A stretch of DNA of 64,000 nt from Echinicola salinicaeni (GTDB taxonomy: Bacteria > Bacteroidota > Bacteroidia > Cytophagales > Cyclobacteriaceae), in assembly GCF_014280965.1 (NCBI RefSeq), contig NZ_JACODZ010000005.1, positions 62,001-126,000 on the forward strand, written 5' to 3'. Position 1 is the first letter of the stretch. Each line of letters begins with the position of its first letter. The translations under genes and the position numbers were made by a program. The notes under the pieces are model-generated. The model was not told the DNA's origin. It worked only from the letters and a program-made list of their open reading frames with translations, and ran no database searches. Shown here piece after piece: positions 26,279-34,749 of this stretch.

Positions 26279-26302
26279 TTATTTAGATTAATTTTAATTA
26301 AG
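26279..26302. promoter_or_regulatory. iron-box-like repeat, proximal copy
   Basis: Matches the distal copy at 26337 in 18 of its first 19 bases (TTATTTAGAnTAATTTTAA) and is a partial inverted repeat. It lies 5 bp upstream of the receptor start codon, where a bound repressor would block transcription or its early steps. Confidence 0.55.
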
Positions 26303-26336
26303 AACAAATCTATAACCTAAATCAGAAACCTTAAAG

Positions 26337-26359
26337 TTATTTAGACTAATTTTAAATAG
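26337..26359. promoter_or_regulatory. iron-box-like repeat, distal copy
   Basis: Inverted repeat with half-sites ATTTAGA and TTTAAAT around CTAAT (one mismatch). A Fur- or DtxR-type iron repressor is the expected binder given the downstream siderophore receptor. Confidence 0.55.
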
Positions 26360-26547
26360 TATTTTTCTATCAAAATAAGAAGCTAATAGTTAAAGGAAAA
26401 AGCTATATCTAACTTGATGATTGGAACTTTTACCTTGTTATATCTGCACGATAAATAGGAAGTCTGTTTTATAAGAAATGGCTAACTTGCGAATTATTTA
26501 TTTTGTACGAGGCATTTTACTGTCCAGATTTACCAACCACACAACCA

Positions 26548-27830
26548 ATGCATACTACAGATCTAAAGTGGGCCTTCTTTTCATATGGCCATAACTTAGG
26601 AGACTTTACGCGTGCCTTAGAAACCGCAAAAGGCATGAAAAGTACCGGTGCTAAAGTTAAGTTTTTTAATCATGGTGGTGTTCATAACCATATGATTGCA
26701 ACTGCGGGAATCGATGAAGAAGATCTTCGGCCTGAGTTATCCTGGGAACAGCATAAGATCATAATGGACATCAATCGCTACAAAGCCAAAGTAGGGACTC
26801 CCCTTCCCCTTACAACCGATCAATGGATCCGCATGGCTGAAGCTGATTTAGAAGCATTGGCAGCATACCAACCGGACGGAGTTTATGCAGGCCTTAACCT
26901 TAGTTGTATGATCTCAATTCCCTATGCAAAACTTCCTATGGTTACACAGGTTCCTACCGTCAACTGCCCTGCTTTCATCCATCAGGAAATGTATAATTGC
27001 CCAATACCATGGAAAGAAATTTCTTTATGAGAAGGGTCATGCCTGATTTCATTAAACGAAAAATCATGAAACGGGTCCTTCTTAAAGATGCTGCTAAAGC
27101 TTCCCTGACAACCTTTAATGAGGCTAGAAAACATTTTGGCCTCCAGCCAATTTATAACATCACCGATCTAGTCAGAGGAGATATTACCCTTTTACCTGAC
27201 ATGCCTATTTTAAGTGGCTTAAAAGAGGAAGATCTCAACCAAGGATATTATTACTCTGGGCCCATTTTTTCTAAAATGGAAATCCCATTACCTGAAGAAG
27301 TCACTAAGGTATTTTCTGGACCAGGACTGAATATTTTTTGTTCCTTAGGAAGTTCAGGTTTTCCTGAAACCCTTCGTTTGATCATAGCAACGCTCAAGGA
27401 AAAAGAAGACTTTAATATCGTCTGTAGCACCACTACTATTTTAGATCCTAAAGAATTGGGTATTCCATCCGATCGCTTTTATGCTTGTCGCTTTCTTCCA
27501 GCTCATCTAGTCAATGAAATGGCTGACATAGCAGTTATTCATGGTGGGCAAGGTACTGTCCAAACTGCAGCTTGGGCCGGCACTCCTGTCGTAGGAATTG
27601 GTTTTCAAGCTGAACAACAAGCTAACCTTGATGGGCTTGCCCGTTCTGGCATGGCCGTTCGAATCCCTATTTATGATGTTACTCCCAAAAGCTTATTGAA
27701 AGCTGTTCGTAAGGTTACATCAGAAAAATTTATTGACAATGCATCCAAAATCAAAGCAATGGTAAGGGCTACCAATGGTGTCGAGAAAACAGTCCAGATC
27801 ATGAATGACTTTATCTTGGGTCGCCTTTAG
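26548..27830 (+). pseudogene. glycosyltransferase (MGT/GT1 type), broken by a frameshift
   Basis: Two consecutive frames make one GT-B glycosyltransferase. The first, from ATG 26548 to the stop at 27030, has the N-terminal SYGHNLGDFTRALETAKGMK and VKFFNHGGVH. The second, open from 26997 in another frame, has the donor-binding half with IVCSTTTIL, HGGQGTVQTAAWAGTPVVGI and FQAEQQ. The reading frame changes between about 26995 and 27008, near CAGGAAATGTATAATTGCCC, and the second frame lacks its own start before it. The codons of both halves look intact otherwise, which suggests a recent inactivation, a sequencing error or, less likely, programmed frameshifting. TTG at 26503 is a weaker upstream start. 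Confidence 0.8.
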
Positions 27831-27888
27831 TAATATTCATCATCTTAGGTAGATCAACCTTTATTAGTCCTCCCTTGCTCCAAGCTAT

Positions 27889-28341
27889 TTAAAAAGAATA
27901 GGCAGTGTTTTCCTTAATGGAATGCATCACAAAAGCACTGTGGATGGTGGAAATACCATCTACTACAATTAATTTTTCATTGATAAAATGATGGAAAGCA
28001 TGGATATCATCCACCACTACTTTTAACAAAAAATCATAGTTGCCTGAAACATGGTGACACTCCATCACCTCAGGAAAGGACAGTACTTTTTCATTAATAT
28101 CTTCCAACAGTCCCTTTTGATGGCGGGCCATTGTAATCTGACAGTAAGCCTCTATTTCCTTTCCTATTTTAATTCGATCAACTAAGGCTACATAAGTCTT
28201 AATGACACCTTGCTTTTCCAGCTTTTTGATTCGCTCATAGGTTGGGGTAACACTTAAGCCAATCTTACTGGCTATTTCCTTAGTATTCTGCTTGGCATTC
28301 CGCTGTAGTTCTGCCAATATCTTCTTATCAACTTTGTCCAT
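27889..28341 (-). CDS. Lrp/AsnC-family regulator
   Basis: A 150-residue feast/famine regulator. The helix-turn-helix is at residues ~3-50 (DKKILAELQRNAKQNTKEIASKIGLSVTPTYERIKKLEKQGVIKTY), and the ligand-binding RAM domain follows (ECHHVSGNYDFLLKVVV, INEKLIVVDGI). It is divergent from the histidine decarboxylase gene with a 169-bp spacer, so it probably controls that gene in response to an amino acid, perhaps histidine. The effector is inference. Confidence 0.9.
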   Translation of the reverse strand: MDKVDKKILAELQRNAKQNTKEIASKIGLSVTPTYERIKKLEKQGVIKTYVALVDRIKIGKEIEAYCQITMARHQKGLLEDINEKVLSFPEVMECHHVSGNYDFLLKVVVDDIHAFHHFINEKLIVVDGISTIHSAFVMHSIKENTAYSF

Positions 28342-28397
28342 TACTAGATTTTATTATCTGATTCCGAAACCAACGAACAGGTTTAACAGTTATTTTT

Positions 28398-28422
28398 AAC
28401 TATAAAATTACATATAATAGTT
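28398..28422. promoter_or_regulatory. possible Lrp operator in the divergent spacer
   Basis: AT-rich inverted repeat AACTAT-N13-ATAGTT centred between the divergent lrp and hdc starts. Lrp-family sites are AT-rich and loosely palindromic, so support is weak. Confidence 0.3.
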
Positions 28423-28510
28423 TATTTTTCTAATAAAATACACACAAGGAGGCCAAACATCTATTTTTTGTAATTTTACATCAAGTTATAAAGAGCAAAA
28501 AGCACGAATT

Positions 28511-29644
28511 ATGATCAATGAACCTACTGATAAAGAACAACTTCAACATCTATTACAAAGGATAAAACAACAGAGCAAATCCCTTTTAGGATATCCTGTT
28601 GCTAAGGACTTTAATTACGGACCATTGTTGGAATTCTTAAATTACCCTATCAATAATGTAGGCGATCCTTTTGAAGAAACCACCACTTATAAGGTACAGA
28701 CCTGTGATATGGAGAGGGAAGTGATCAACTTTTTTGCACAACGTTTCAGGGCTAAGCAGAAGGATTATTGGGGGTATGTAACCAATGGAGGTTCAGAAAG
28801 TAATCTTTATGGACTCTATATTGCCAGGGAAATGTACCCCAAAGGAATGGTATATTATTCTGAATCGACACATTATAGCGTTAAAAAAAATATTCATTTG
28901 CTAAACATCCCCAGTATCGTGATCAGATCACAGGAAAACGGGGAAATCGATTATGATGATCTTGAGCAGACTCTACGGTTCAACCGTCATATGCCGGCCA
29001 TCATCTTGACAACTTTTGGAACCACCATGAAAGAAGCCAAGGATGATGTTTCCAAGGTGAAGCAAATCCTAAAAAAACTGGCAATTCAGGATCACTATAT
29101 CCATTGTGATGCTGCGCTTTCAGGTGCATTTGGGGCGTTTATGGAACCTCGCATTCCATTTGACTTCCAAGATGGATCAGACAGTATTTCCATCAGTGGG
29201 CATAAATTCATCGGCTCGCCAATTCCTTGTGGAGTAATCGTTACCAAGCGATCTTATAAGGACCGTATTGCCAAGGGTATTTCCTATATAGGCTCCATGG
29301 ATACCACCATTACTGGCTCAAGAAATGGACTCAGCCCACTATTCCTCTGGTATGCCATCAAATCAATGGGGATTGAAGGATTGAAAGCACGTTATTTCCA
29401 CAGTCTTGAAGTGGCTCAATATTGCATAGGGGAATTGAAAAAAATCGGAATTGAAGCTTGGTCAAACCCCGGGGCCATTACGGTGATCCTGCCCAAACTT
29501 TCTGATCATATCAAAAACAAATGGCAGCTAGCAACGGAGGATGATATTACCCATGTCATCTGCATGCCAAATGTTACCAAAGAACAAATCGATGAATTTA
29601 TCCGTGATCTCGTTAAGGAACAGGAAACCATCTTGGTTGAATAA
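28511..29644 (+). CDS. hdc: pyridoxal-phosphate-dependent histidine decarboxylase
   Basis: A 377-residue group II decarboxylase very close to the Gram-negative PLP-type histidine decarboxylases of Morganella and Acinetobacter. Collinear motifs are GYPVAKDFNYGPL, INNVGD, GYVTNGGSESNLYG, YYSESTHYSVKK, GEIDYDDL, HCDAALSGAFGAF and the PLP lysine in ISGHKFIGSPIPCG (Lys232, the same number as in Morganella). TITGSRNG follows. It makes histamine and CO2 from histidine. There is no histidine/histamine antiporter beside it. It is transcribed away from an Lrp-family gene and ends at a strong terminator, so it is a single-gene unit. Confidence 0.92.
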   Translation: MINEPTDKEQLQHLLQRIKQQSKSLLGYPVAKDFNYGPLLEFLNYPINNVGDPFEETTTYKVQTCDMEREVINFFAQRFRAKQKDYWGYVTNGGSESNLYGLYIAREMYPKGMVYYSESTHYSVKKNIHLLNIPSIVIRSQENGEIDYDDLEQTLRFNRHMPAIILTTFGTTMKEAKDDVSKVKQILKKLAIQDHYIHCDAALSGAFGAFMEPRIPFDFQDGSDSISISGHKFIGSPIPCGVIVTKRSYKDRIAKGISYIGSMDTTITGSRNGLSPLFLWYAIKSMGIEGLKARYFHSLEVAQYCIGELKKIGIEAWSNPGAITVILPKLSDHIKNKWQLATEDDITHVICMPNVTKEQIDEFIRDLVKEQETILVE

Positions 29645-29663
29645 GTAAAATAAGTTTAGACCA

Positions 29664-29705
29664 AAGCCTATTTACCGCATGGAAGTCAGTAAATAGGCTT
29701 TTTTT
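29664..29705 (+). terminator. intrinsic terminator of hdc
   Basis: A 12-bp perfect stem AAGCCTATTTAC / GTAAATAGGCTT with a 13-base loop and a run of seven T. Confidence 0.9.
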
Positions 29706-29796
29706 CTCCAGCATCATTAGAGTCCCTTTTTTTATAAAACAATCTCTTAAAGATGGTATAAAATGCGGCCAGAATCGCTTCAACCAGTATTGCCAT
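29686..29796 (-). CDS. possible small protein, 36 residues
   Basis: An ATG-started minus-strand frame encodes MAILVEAILAAFYTIFKRLF followed by a basic/charged tail. The first half is hydrophobic and amphipathic, like small membrane peptides, and ATTAATTAATC precedes the ATG. However its 3' end runs through one arm of the hdc terminator and no homology support is possible. The rest of the 311-bp gap 29645-29955 has no other feature. Confidence 0.3.
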   Translation of the reverse strand: MAILVEAILAAFYTIFKRLFYKKRDSNDAGEKKPIY

Positions 29797-29955
29797 GATT
29801 AATTAATTTTATAGAACCAATATAAACAAAACGAAGAAATAATGACAGGGTTCTTAGTTTCAAATGCCTAACATTTTCGTTTGTTAGAATAGCAATTTTC
29901 GGGTGGTGCTATATTGGATTACTTATTACTTTTGGTCCATATGGAATAACCAGTT

Positions 29956-30804
29956 ATGCAAAACCAGGAAAAAATCACATACCAAAGGGTTGCTGAAGCA
30001 CTTCAATACCTACAGGAAAACTTCAAAAAACAGCCCAGATTGAATGAATTGGCTGGGGAAGCTAACCTAAGCCCATTCCATTTTCAACGCGTCTTTACAG
30101 AATGGGCAGGTGTAAGTCCGAAGAAGTTCCTTCAATATATAAGCTTGGGACATGCCAAAAAGATACTCAGAGAAACCAATACCAACCTTTTGGATGCCAG
30201 TGTGGAAACTGGACTTTCAGGAGCTGGAAGGTTGCATGATCTCTTTGTCAATATTGAAGGAATGACACCTGGAGAATATAAAAATGGTGGCGCCAACTTA
30301 CAGATCAATTATAGTTTTGCGGAAACTCCCTTTGGTGAAATTCTGGTAGCCTCCACCCCAAAAGGAATTTGCCATATGGCTTTTCTGGAAGATGAGTCTT
30401 ATACAATAGAGGGTTTAGTTAGCCGTTTCCCCAATGCCAGTTTCAAAAATCAAGAAGACCAGATACAGCAAAATGCACTGTGCATCTTTCAGCAAGACTG
30501 GACCAAGATCGATCAAATCAAACTCCACCTCAAGGGAAGTGACTTTCAACTAAAGGTTTGGGAAAGTCTCTTAAAAATCCCCATGGGTAAACTCACAACT
30601 TATGGACAAATAGCAGAGGAAATTGACAATCCCAATGCATCCCGAGCTGTGGGGACTGCCATTGGAAGTAATCCCGTAGCCTTCTTGATCCCCTGTCATA
30701 GGGTCATTCAAGCCAGTGGCATCTTTGGAGGCTATATGTGGGGTCCCATTCGAAAAACCGCTATTATAGGTTGGGAAGCAGCAATGATAGACAAAAGACG
30801 TTAG
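29956..30804 (+). CDS. AraC-type domain fused to O6-methylguanine-DNA methyltransferase
   Basis: A 282-residue Ada-like protein. Residues ~10-108 form an AraC helix-turn-helix pair (LNELAGEANLSPFHFQRVFTEW, GVSPKKFLQYI, ETGLSGAGRLHDLFVNIEGMTPGEY). Residues ~115-280 are the MGMT half with a methyl-acceptor PCHRV at 246-250 (Cys247) and the preceding GNPKAARAVG-equivalent NPNASRAVGTAIGSNP. It repairs O6-methylguanine. It lacks the N-terminal zinc-Cys domain that makes E. coli Ada sense phosphotriesters, so how or whether it activates transcription is unclear. The AlkB-like gene follows 114 bp downstream. Confidence 0.92.
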   Translation: MQNQEKITYQRVAEALQYLQENFKKQPRLNELAGEANLSPFHFQRVFTEWAGVSPKKFLQYISLGHAKKILRETNTNLLDASVETGLSGAGRLHDLFVNIEGMTPGEYKNGGANLQINYSFAETPFGEILVASTPKGICHMAFLEDESYTIEGLVSRFPNASFKNQEDQIQQNALCIFQQDWTKIDQIKLHLKGSDFQLKVWESLLKIPMGKLTTYGQIAEEIDNPNASRAVGTAIGSNPVAFLIPCHRVIQASGIFGGYMWGPIRKTAIIGWEAAMIDKRR

Positions 30805-30853
30805 ATTAAAGTATCCTGAAACAGCATGAAGTCATCATTCCTCCTCCCTAGCA

Positions 30854-30916
30854 CTTAATGATTCAAATTTACCTCTTCTGACTTCAAACTTCCCACTTCA
30901 AACCTCGTACTTCAAA
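30854..30916 (+). repeat. heptad tract, 9 x 7 bp (ACTTNNN)
   Basis: Nine 7-bp units in register: ACTTAAT, GATTCAA, ATTTACC, TCTTCTG, ACTTCAA, ACTTCCC, ACTTCAA, ACCTCGT, ACTTCAA. The last unit ends 2 bp before the start codon of the AlkB-like gene. Same unit length and total length as the tract at 19574-19636. Confidence 0.65.
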
Positions 30917-30918
30917 TC

Positions 30919-31524
30919 ATGGACCTATTTAATCAAAACAGCCTTCAAAACCTGCTCCCATATGACGGGACTGTACATTACTATGGAAAAATCCTCAGTG
31001 AGCAACAATCTCATTTTTTCTTTGAAAGACTAATGTCCAATATTGAATGGCGCCATGATGAGGCCATTATCTATGGTAAACATTATACCACCAAAAGAAA
31101 AGTCGCTTGGTATGGGGACAGGCCCTATGACTACACCTATTCCAATACCACCAAACAGGCACTTCCCTGGACCGAAGAACTAAAACAATTGAAAATATTG
31201 GTAGAAGATAAAGCTGGTGTAGCATTCAATTCTTGCCTATTGAACCTTTATCATGACGGATCAGAGGGGATGGCATATCACAGTGACAGCGAAAAATCCT
31301 TAGGGGAAAATACGGTAATTACCTCCCTTAGCTTGGGAGCAGAACGAAAATTCACATTCAAACATAAAATCAACAAACAAACTATTTCTACGGTATTGGA
31401 AAACGGTAGTCTCCTAGTCATGCGCGGTGCTACCCAAAGCCATTGGTTACATCGGCTCCCTCCGACTAAAAAGGTTACTCGCCCAAGAATCAGCATGACT
31501 TTTAGAACCATTGTAGATCAATAA
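30919..31524 (+). CDS. AlkB-like 2-oxoglutarate/Fe(II) DNA repair dioxygenase
   Basis: A 201-residue dioxygenase of the ALKBH2/3-like group. The iron ligands are His121 and Asp123 in MAYHSDSE and His178 in HWLHRLP; the 2-oxoglutarate arginines lie in TRPRISMTFR. The nucleotide-recognition region AWYGDRPYDYTYS is present near residue 63. It removes 1-methyladenine and 3-methylcytosine by oxidative demethylation. It is cytoplasmic, follows the MGMT gene and completes an alkylation-damage pair. The heptad tract abuts its start codon. Confidence 0.9.
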   Translation: MDLFNQNSLQNLLPYDGTVHYYGKILSEQQSHFFFERLMSNIEWRHDEAIIYGKHYTTKRKVAWYGDRPYDYTYSNTTKQALPWTEELKQLKILVEDKAGVAFNSCLLNLYHDGSEGMAYHSDSEKSLGENTVITSLSLGAERKFTFKHKINKQTISTVLENGSLLVMRGATQSHWLHRLPPTKKVTRPRISMTFRTIVDQ

Positions 31525-31727
31525 ACTTAATCCATAGCCATATAAATCGCCCTTCAAAATTTCAACGAAGCACAATACAATAGCTCAAAACCAATAATAA
31601 CTTTTTCAGTCAATCATAAAAGAATTCCCTTGTGTAAGGCTTTATTCCTATATATATTAGTCGGATTTTGAAATTGAAGTTAGCGACTGAAAAACCTTAA
31701 TAATATCTGCACAAATAATTATTCAAT

Positions 31728-32663
31728 ATGAAAAACCATAATAACCAAAGAAGAAGTTTTTTAAAAAATGCAGCACTTGGTGGAGCACTGGCCTCATTTA
31801 CTGGAGGGATCTCTATCGCTGAAGCTAGCCAACATGAAAGCTTGAAAAGAAGGGCCTTTAATATGAATTATGCCCCACATTTTGGTATGTTTAAAAACCA
31901 TGCTGGCAACGATTATGTAGACCAGATCAATTTTATGGCCGAGCAGGGATTCCCTGCAATGGAGGATAATGGCTTAATGAAAAGATCCTCAGAAGACCAA
32001 AAACGCATTGGCGCAGCCTTGGAAAAAAACAATATGACCATGGGCGTTTTTGTGATCGATCCAGGATTCAACTGGAAAGTAGGATTGACCACTGGCAAAG
32101 AGGAGTTTAAGGAAGCTTTTGTAAAGGAATGTGAGAAAGCTGTTGAAGTCGCTAAAATCGTCAATGCCAAATGGATGACAGTGGTACCAGGATACTTTGA
32201 AAGAAGGCTGCCGCTGGATCAACAAACAGCGCATGTCATCGATGCTTACAGGAGGGCTGCCGAAGTTTTTGAACCCCATGGATTAACCATGGTAATGGAG
32301 CCATTGAGTGATAATCCTGATCTATTTTTAAGACATTCCAATCAAGGTCATTTGATCTGTAAGGCAGTAGACAGCCCTGCCTGTAAAATCCTATATGATA
32401 TCTATCATATGCAAAGAAACGAAGGAGACCTCATCAAAAACATGCAATTATGCTGGGAGGAAATTGCCTATATCCAGATTGGGGATAATCCAGGGCGTAA
32501 AGAGCCGGGCACAGGAGAAATCAATTATAAAAATGTATTCAAATGGATAGATGCCCAAGGATTCAAAGGTGTTTGTGGCATGGAGCATGGAAATGCTTCT
32601 CCAGGAAAAGAAGGAGAAATAGCTTTAATCAAAGCCTATCATGAAGCCGATGCTTTCAAATAA
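31728..32663 (+). CDS. Tat-exported hydroxypyruvate isomerase-like TIM-barrel protein
   Basis: A 311-residue sugar-phosphate isomerase/epimerase-type barrel. A twin-arginine signal (QRRSFLKNAALGGALASF) predicts folded export to the periplasm. The barrel shares hydroxypyruvate isomerase marks: GFPAMEDNGL near residue 60, a metal-ligand Glu in VMEPLSD, DIYHMQRNEGD and a second Glu in CGMEHGNAS. Related enzymes isomerise hydroxypyruvate/tartronate semialdehyde or act as sugar epimerases; the periplasmic location argues against the classic cytosolic role. It lies next to the hexuronate block. A terminator follows. Confidence 0.8.
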   Translation: MKNHNNQRRSFLKNAALGGALASFTGGISIAEASQHESLKRRAFNMNYAPHFGMFKNHAGNDYVDQINFMAEQGFPAMEDNGLMKRSSEDQKRIGAALEKNNMTMGVFVIDPGFNWKVGLTTGKEEFKEAFVKECEKAVEVAKIVNAKWMTVVPGYFERRLPLDQQTAHVIDAYRRAAEVFEPHGLTMVMEPLSDNPDLFLRHSNQGHLICKAVDSPACKILYDIYHMQRNEGDLIKNMQLCWEEIAYIQIGDNPGRKEPGTGEINYKNVFKWIDAQGFKGVCGMEHGNASPGKEGEIALIKAYHEADAFK

Positions 32664-32683
32664 AAACTCCTAAATCAAAAATA

Positions 32684-32713
32684 AAATCCCGGGACAAAAT
32701 CCCGGGATTTTTA
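32684..32713 (+). terminator. intrinsic terminator after the Tat-exported isomerase
   Basis: An 11-bp perfect stem AAATCCCGGGA / TCCCGGGATTT with a 5-base loop and a T-run. Confidence 0.88.
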
Positions 32714-32742
32714 CTTTGTTAATATTCATTTGGGAATTGAAC

Positions 32743-33305
32743 TTATTTATACAAAGTATCTTTTTTATCTATGTTTTGTACCAAAACCTTTATCAATATC
32801 AATGCCACAATATAGGATAGCGATGCAATGATGAATATGAGAAAATATCCCCAATTCACTAATATCGATCCTACATGAGCAGCAATTATTGCTCCACCCA
32901 CAATGCACTTTACATCCCAGCAAGCCTCACTAAAGAACCAACTTCTCGCTATGGGAAAAAATCTAAAGACATGGTCAATAGATTCGAAGACCATCCCTGA
33001 TGGGCAGCTGCAGCAATGGCAACCAATACAATGACTATATAAATATTGGAAATCCTAGCCGCAAAAATCAATGGTAGCTCTAACAATGCACATATTAAAA
33101 ATGTGGTTTTCCTACTCCTGTTGACTGAACAACCCTTGCTGATCATTTTACCGGACAACCGACCAAAGAGAATACTACCCCTATCAGATATGAAATATAT
33201 GAAAATAAAAGGCAAGACCAATCCCGATAAATCTAATTTGTAATCCAAAGCATCATTACTGTTAAAAAAGTCAGGCAACCATGTAAGGTAAAACCACCAA
33301 GTGGA
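32743..33305 (-). pseudogene. exuT: decayed hexuronate transporter (exuT remnant, C-terminal half)
   Basis: Two short minus-strand frames join to give the second half of an MFS hexuronate transporter: STWWFYLTWLPDFF, IYFISDRGSILFGRLSG, the basic KTTFLICALLELPLIFA segment, AAAAHQGWSSNLLTMSLDFFP, then in another frame VGGAIIAAHVGSILVNWGYFLIF and the C-terminal helix. A functional ExuT is about 430 residues; here the first six helices are gone, an in-frame TAG (33306-33308) precedes the remnant, and at least one frameshift occurs near 32949-32994. The lost gene sat between a sugar isomerase and the LacI regulator of the uronate pathway, as in intact relatives. Confidence 0.8.
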
Positions 33306-33353
33306 CTAAGACATAATAATCAATCACTTTACTAAAATATCATAAAGCCATTT

Positions 33354-34367
33354 TCATTTTGAGGACTTCCTAATATCCAATTTGGATGGCAGAACCACAA
33401 TCTCATCCTTAAAATCCGGGGTATTTCTCTTGGTCAATTTATTCATCAATAAACTGGCTGCCTGCCTACCAAATTCATGGGTGGGCTGGGAAATGGTGGT
33501 CAGACTGGGGTTCAAAAGATCCGCTATCTTCATATTAGAAAAACTAACCAACCTTAAATCATCTGGCATATTCAATTTAAGCTCACCAGCCACGTAATAG
33601 GTCGTAATAGCTAACTTTTCCACGGCCGCCAATACACCATCTGGCCTATGTTCTCCATTTAAGAACTCTTTTATCAATTGGTGGTTATAATGATCATCTT
33701 TACCACACATTAAAATCAGATCTTCATTCTTCTCCAAACCATTGTCCTTAAGTGCATCAGTATATCCCCTTAACCTCTGCTGACTAATGGATATTTCTTT
33801 GGAAAGCAATAAGAAAGCAATCCTTTTGCATCCTTGCTCTATCAAATGCTGGGTAGCCTCATAACCACTTTCATAACCATTTGTAACAAATTTAGTAGTA
33901 GGAATACTGTCACAAATCCTATCAAAAAAAATCAATGGAATACCTTTCTGATAAACTCGCATCAAATGCTCGGTTTCCTTGGTTTGATGCGAAACGGACA
34001 TCATTATGCCATCCACTCTCCCATTGAGCAGGTGGGTTACAATCTCTTTTTCTCTCTCCACATTTTCATGTGTATGATAGACCAACAAATGATAACCAAA
34101 CTGCTGGGTAATTTCTTCCACTCCTTCTATGACCTGGGAAAAAAAATTATTGACCAGATCGGGAATGATCATCGCAATAGTTTTACTTCTATGTTCTCTT
34201 AAACTTCTGGCAAAAGGATTGGGTTGGTAGTTCATTTTATCGGCCATGGCCAAAACCCTTTTCTTGGTTTTTTCACTTATCTCATGGCTATCATTGAGTG
34301 CCCTAGAAACTGTAGATGGTGCCAGCTGAAGTGCTTCTGCCAACATTTTGATGTTTACTCCACTCAT
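33354..34367 (-). CDS. LacI-family regulator of hexuronate/pectin genes
   Basis: A 337-residue LacI/GalR repressor. The DNA-binding domain (residues 3-60) has NIKMLAEALQLAPSTVSRALNDSHEISEKT and the hinge NYQPNPFARSL. The sugar-binding domain follows (TIAMIIPDLVNNFFSQVIEGVE, GIPLIFFDR, RPDGVLAA, PSLTTISQPTHEFGRQAASLL). It is divergent from uxaC, 382 bp apart, with a palindromic operator candidate between them. By context it would sense a uronate intermediate and release the uxa/uxu genes. The effector cannot be read from sequence. Confidence 0.9.
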   Translation of the reverse strand: MSGVNIKMLAEALQLAPSTVSRALNDSHEISEKTKKRVLAMADKMNYQPNPFARSLREHRSKTIAMIIPDLVNNFFSQVIEGVEEITQQFGYHLLVYHTHENVEREKEIVTHLLNGRVDGIMMSVSHQTKETEHLMRVYQKGIPLIFFDRICDSIPTTKFVTNGYESGYEATQHLIEQGCKRIAFLLLSKEISISQQRLRGYTDALKDNGLEKNEDLILMCGKDDHYNHQLIKEFLNGEHRPDGVLAAVEKLAITTYYVAGELKLNMPDDLRLVSFSNMKIADLLNPSLTTISQPTHEFGRQAASLLMNKLTKRNTPDFKDEIVVLPSKLDIRKSSK

Positions 34368-34487
34368 AATTCAGTTGCAAAATATTTATTCCAACATCAA
34401 ATTTAAACTAATTCCTCAATTCATCTCAGCCCTGAAATAATTAATTCAATCAAAATGATATACTGTACTTTGCTCATCCGATTGAAT

Positions 34488-34503
34488 ACGAAATCGATTC
34501 CGT
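34488..34503. promoter_or_regulatory. candidate LacI-family operator (uxaC/lacI)
   Basis: ACGAAATCGATTCCGT is a 16-bp palindrome with one symmetric mismatch and the central CG typical of LacI-family sites. It shares 14 of 16 bases with a site upstream of susC (62655-62670). It lies 121 bp before the lacI start and 247 bp before uxaC. The rest of the 382-bp spacer 34368-34749 is AT-rich with no other element I can support. Confidence 0.6.
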
Positions 34504-34749
34504 GATTAAAGTGGCTTAATTGCTTAAAAAACCAACAAACATTAGCTATTATTACTTATTGAAATGACGCTTCTAATGGCGATTTAGACGGTTTCAAAAA
34601 TCTTATTTTATAAACCCCTTTTGAATCAATATTTCTTCTTTAATCAGGGGATAAGTCTGTACCAATTCCAATCATTGTTTTGGATTATCCCTTTAATAAT
34701 TAGAAGAACCAGACAGCAGCTTTTCAAAAATTAAAGTGAATATTTAAAT

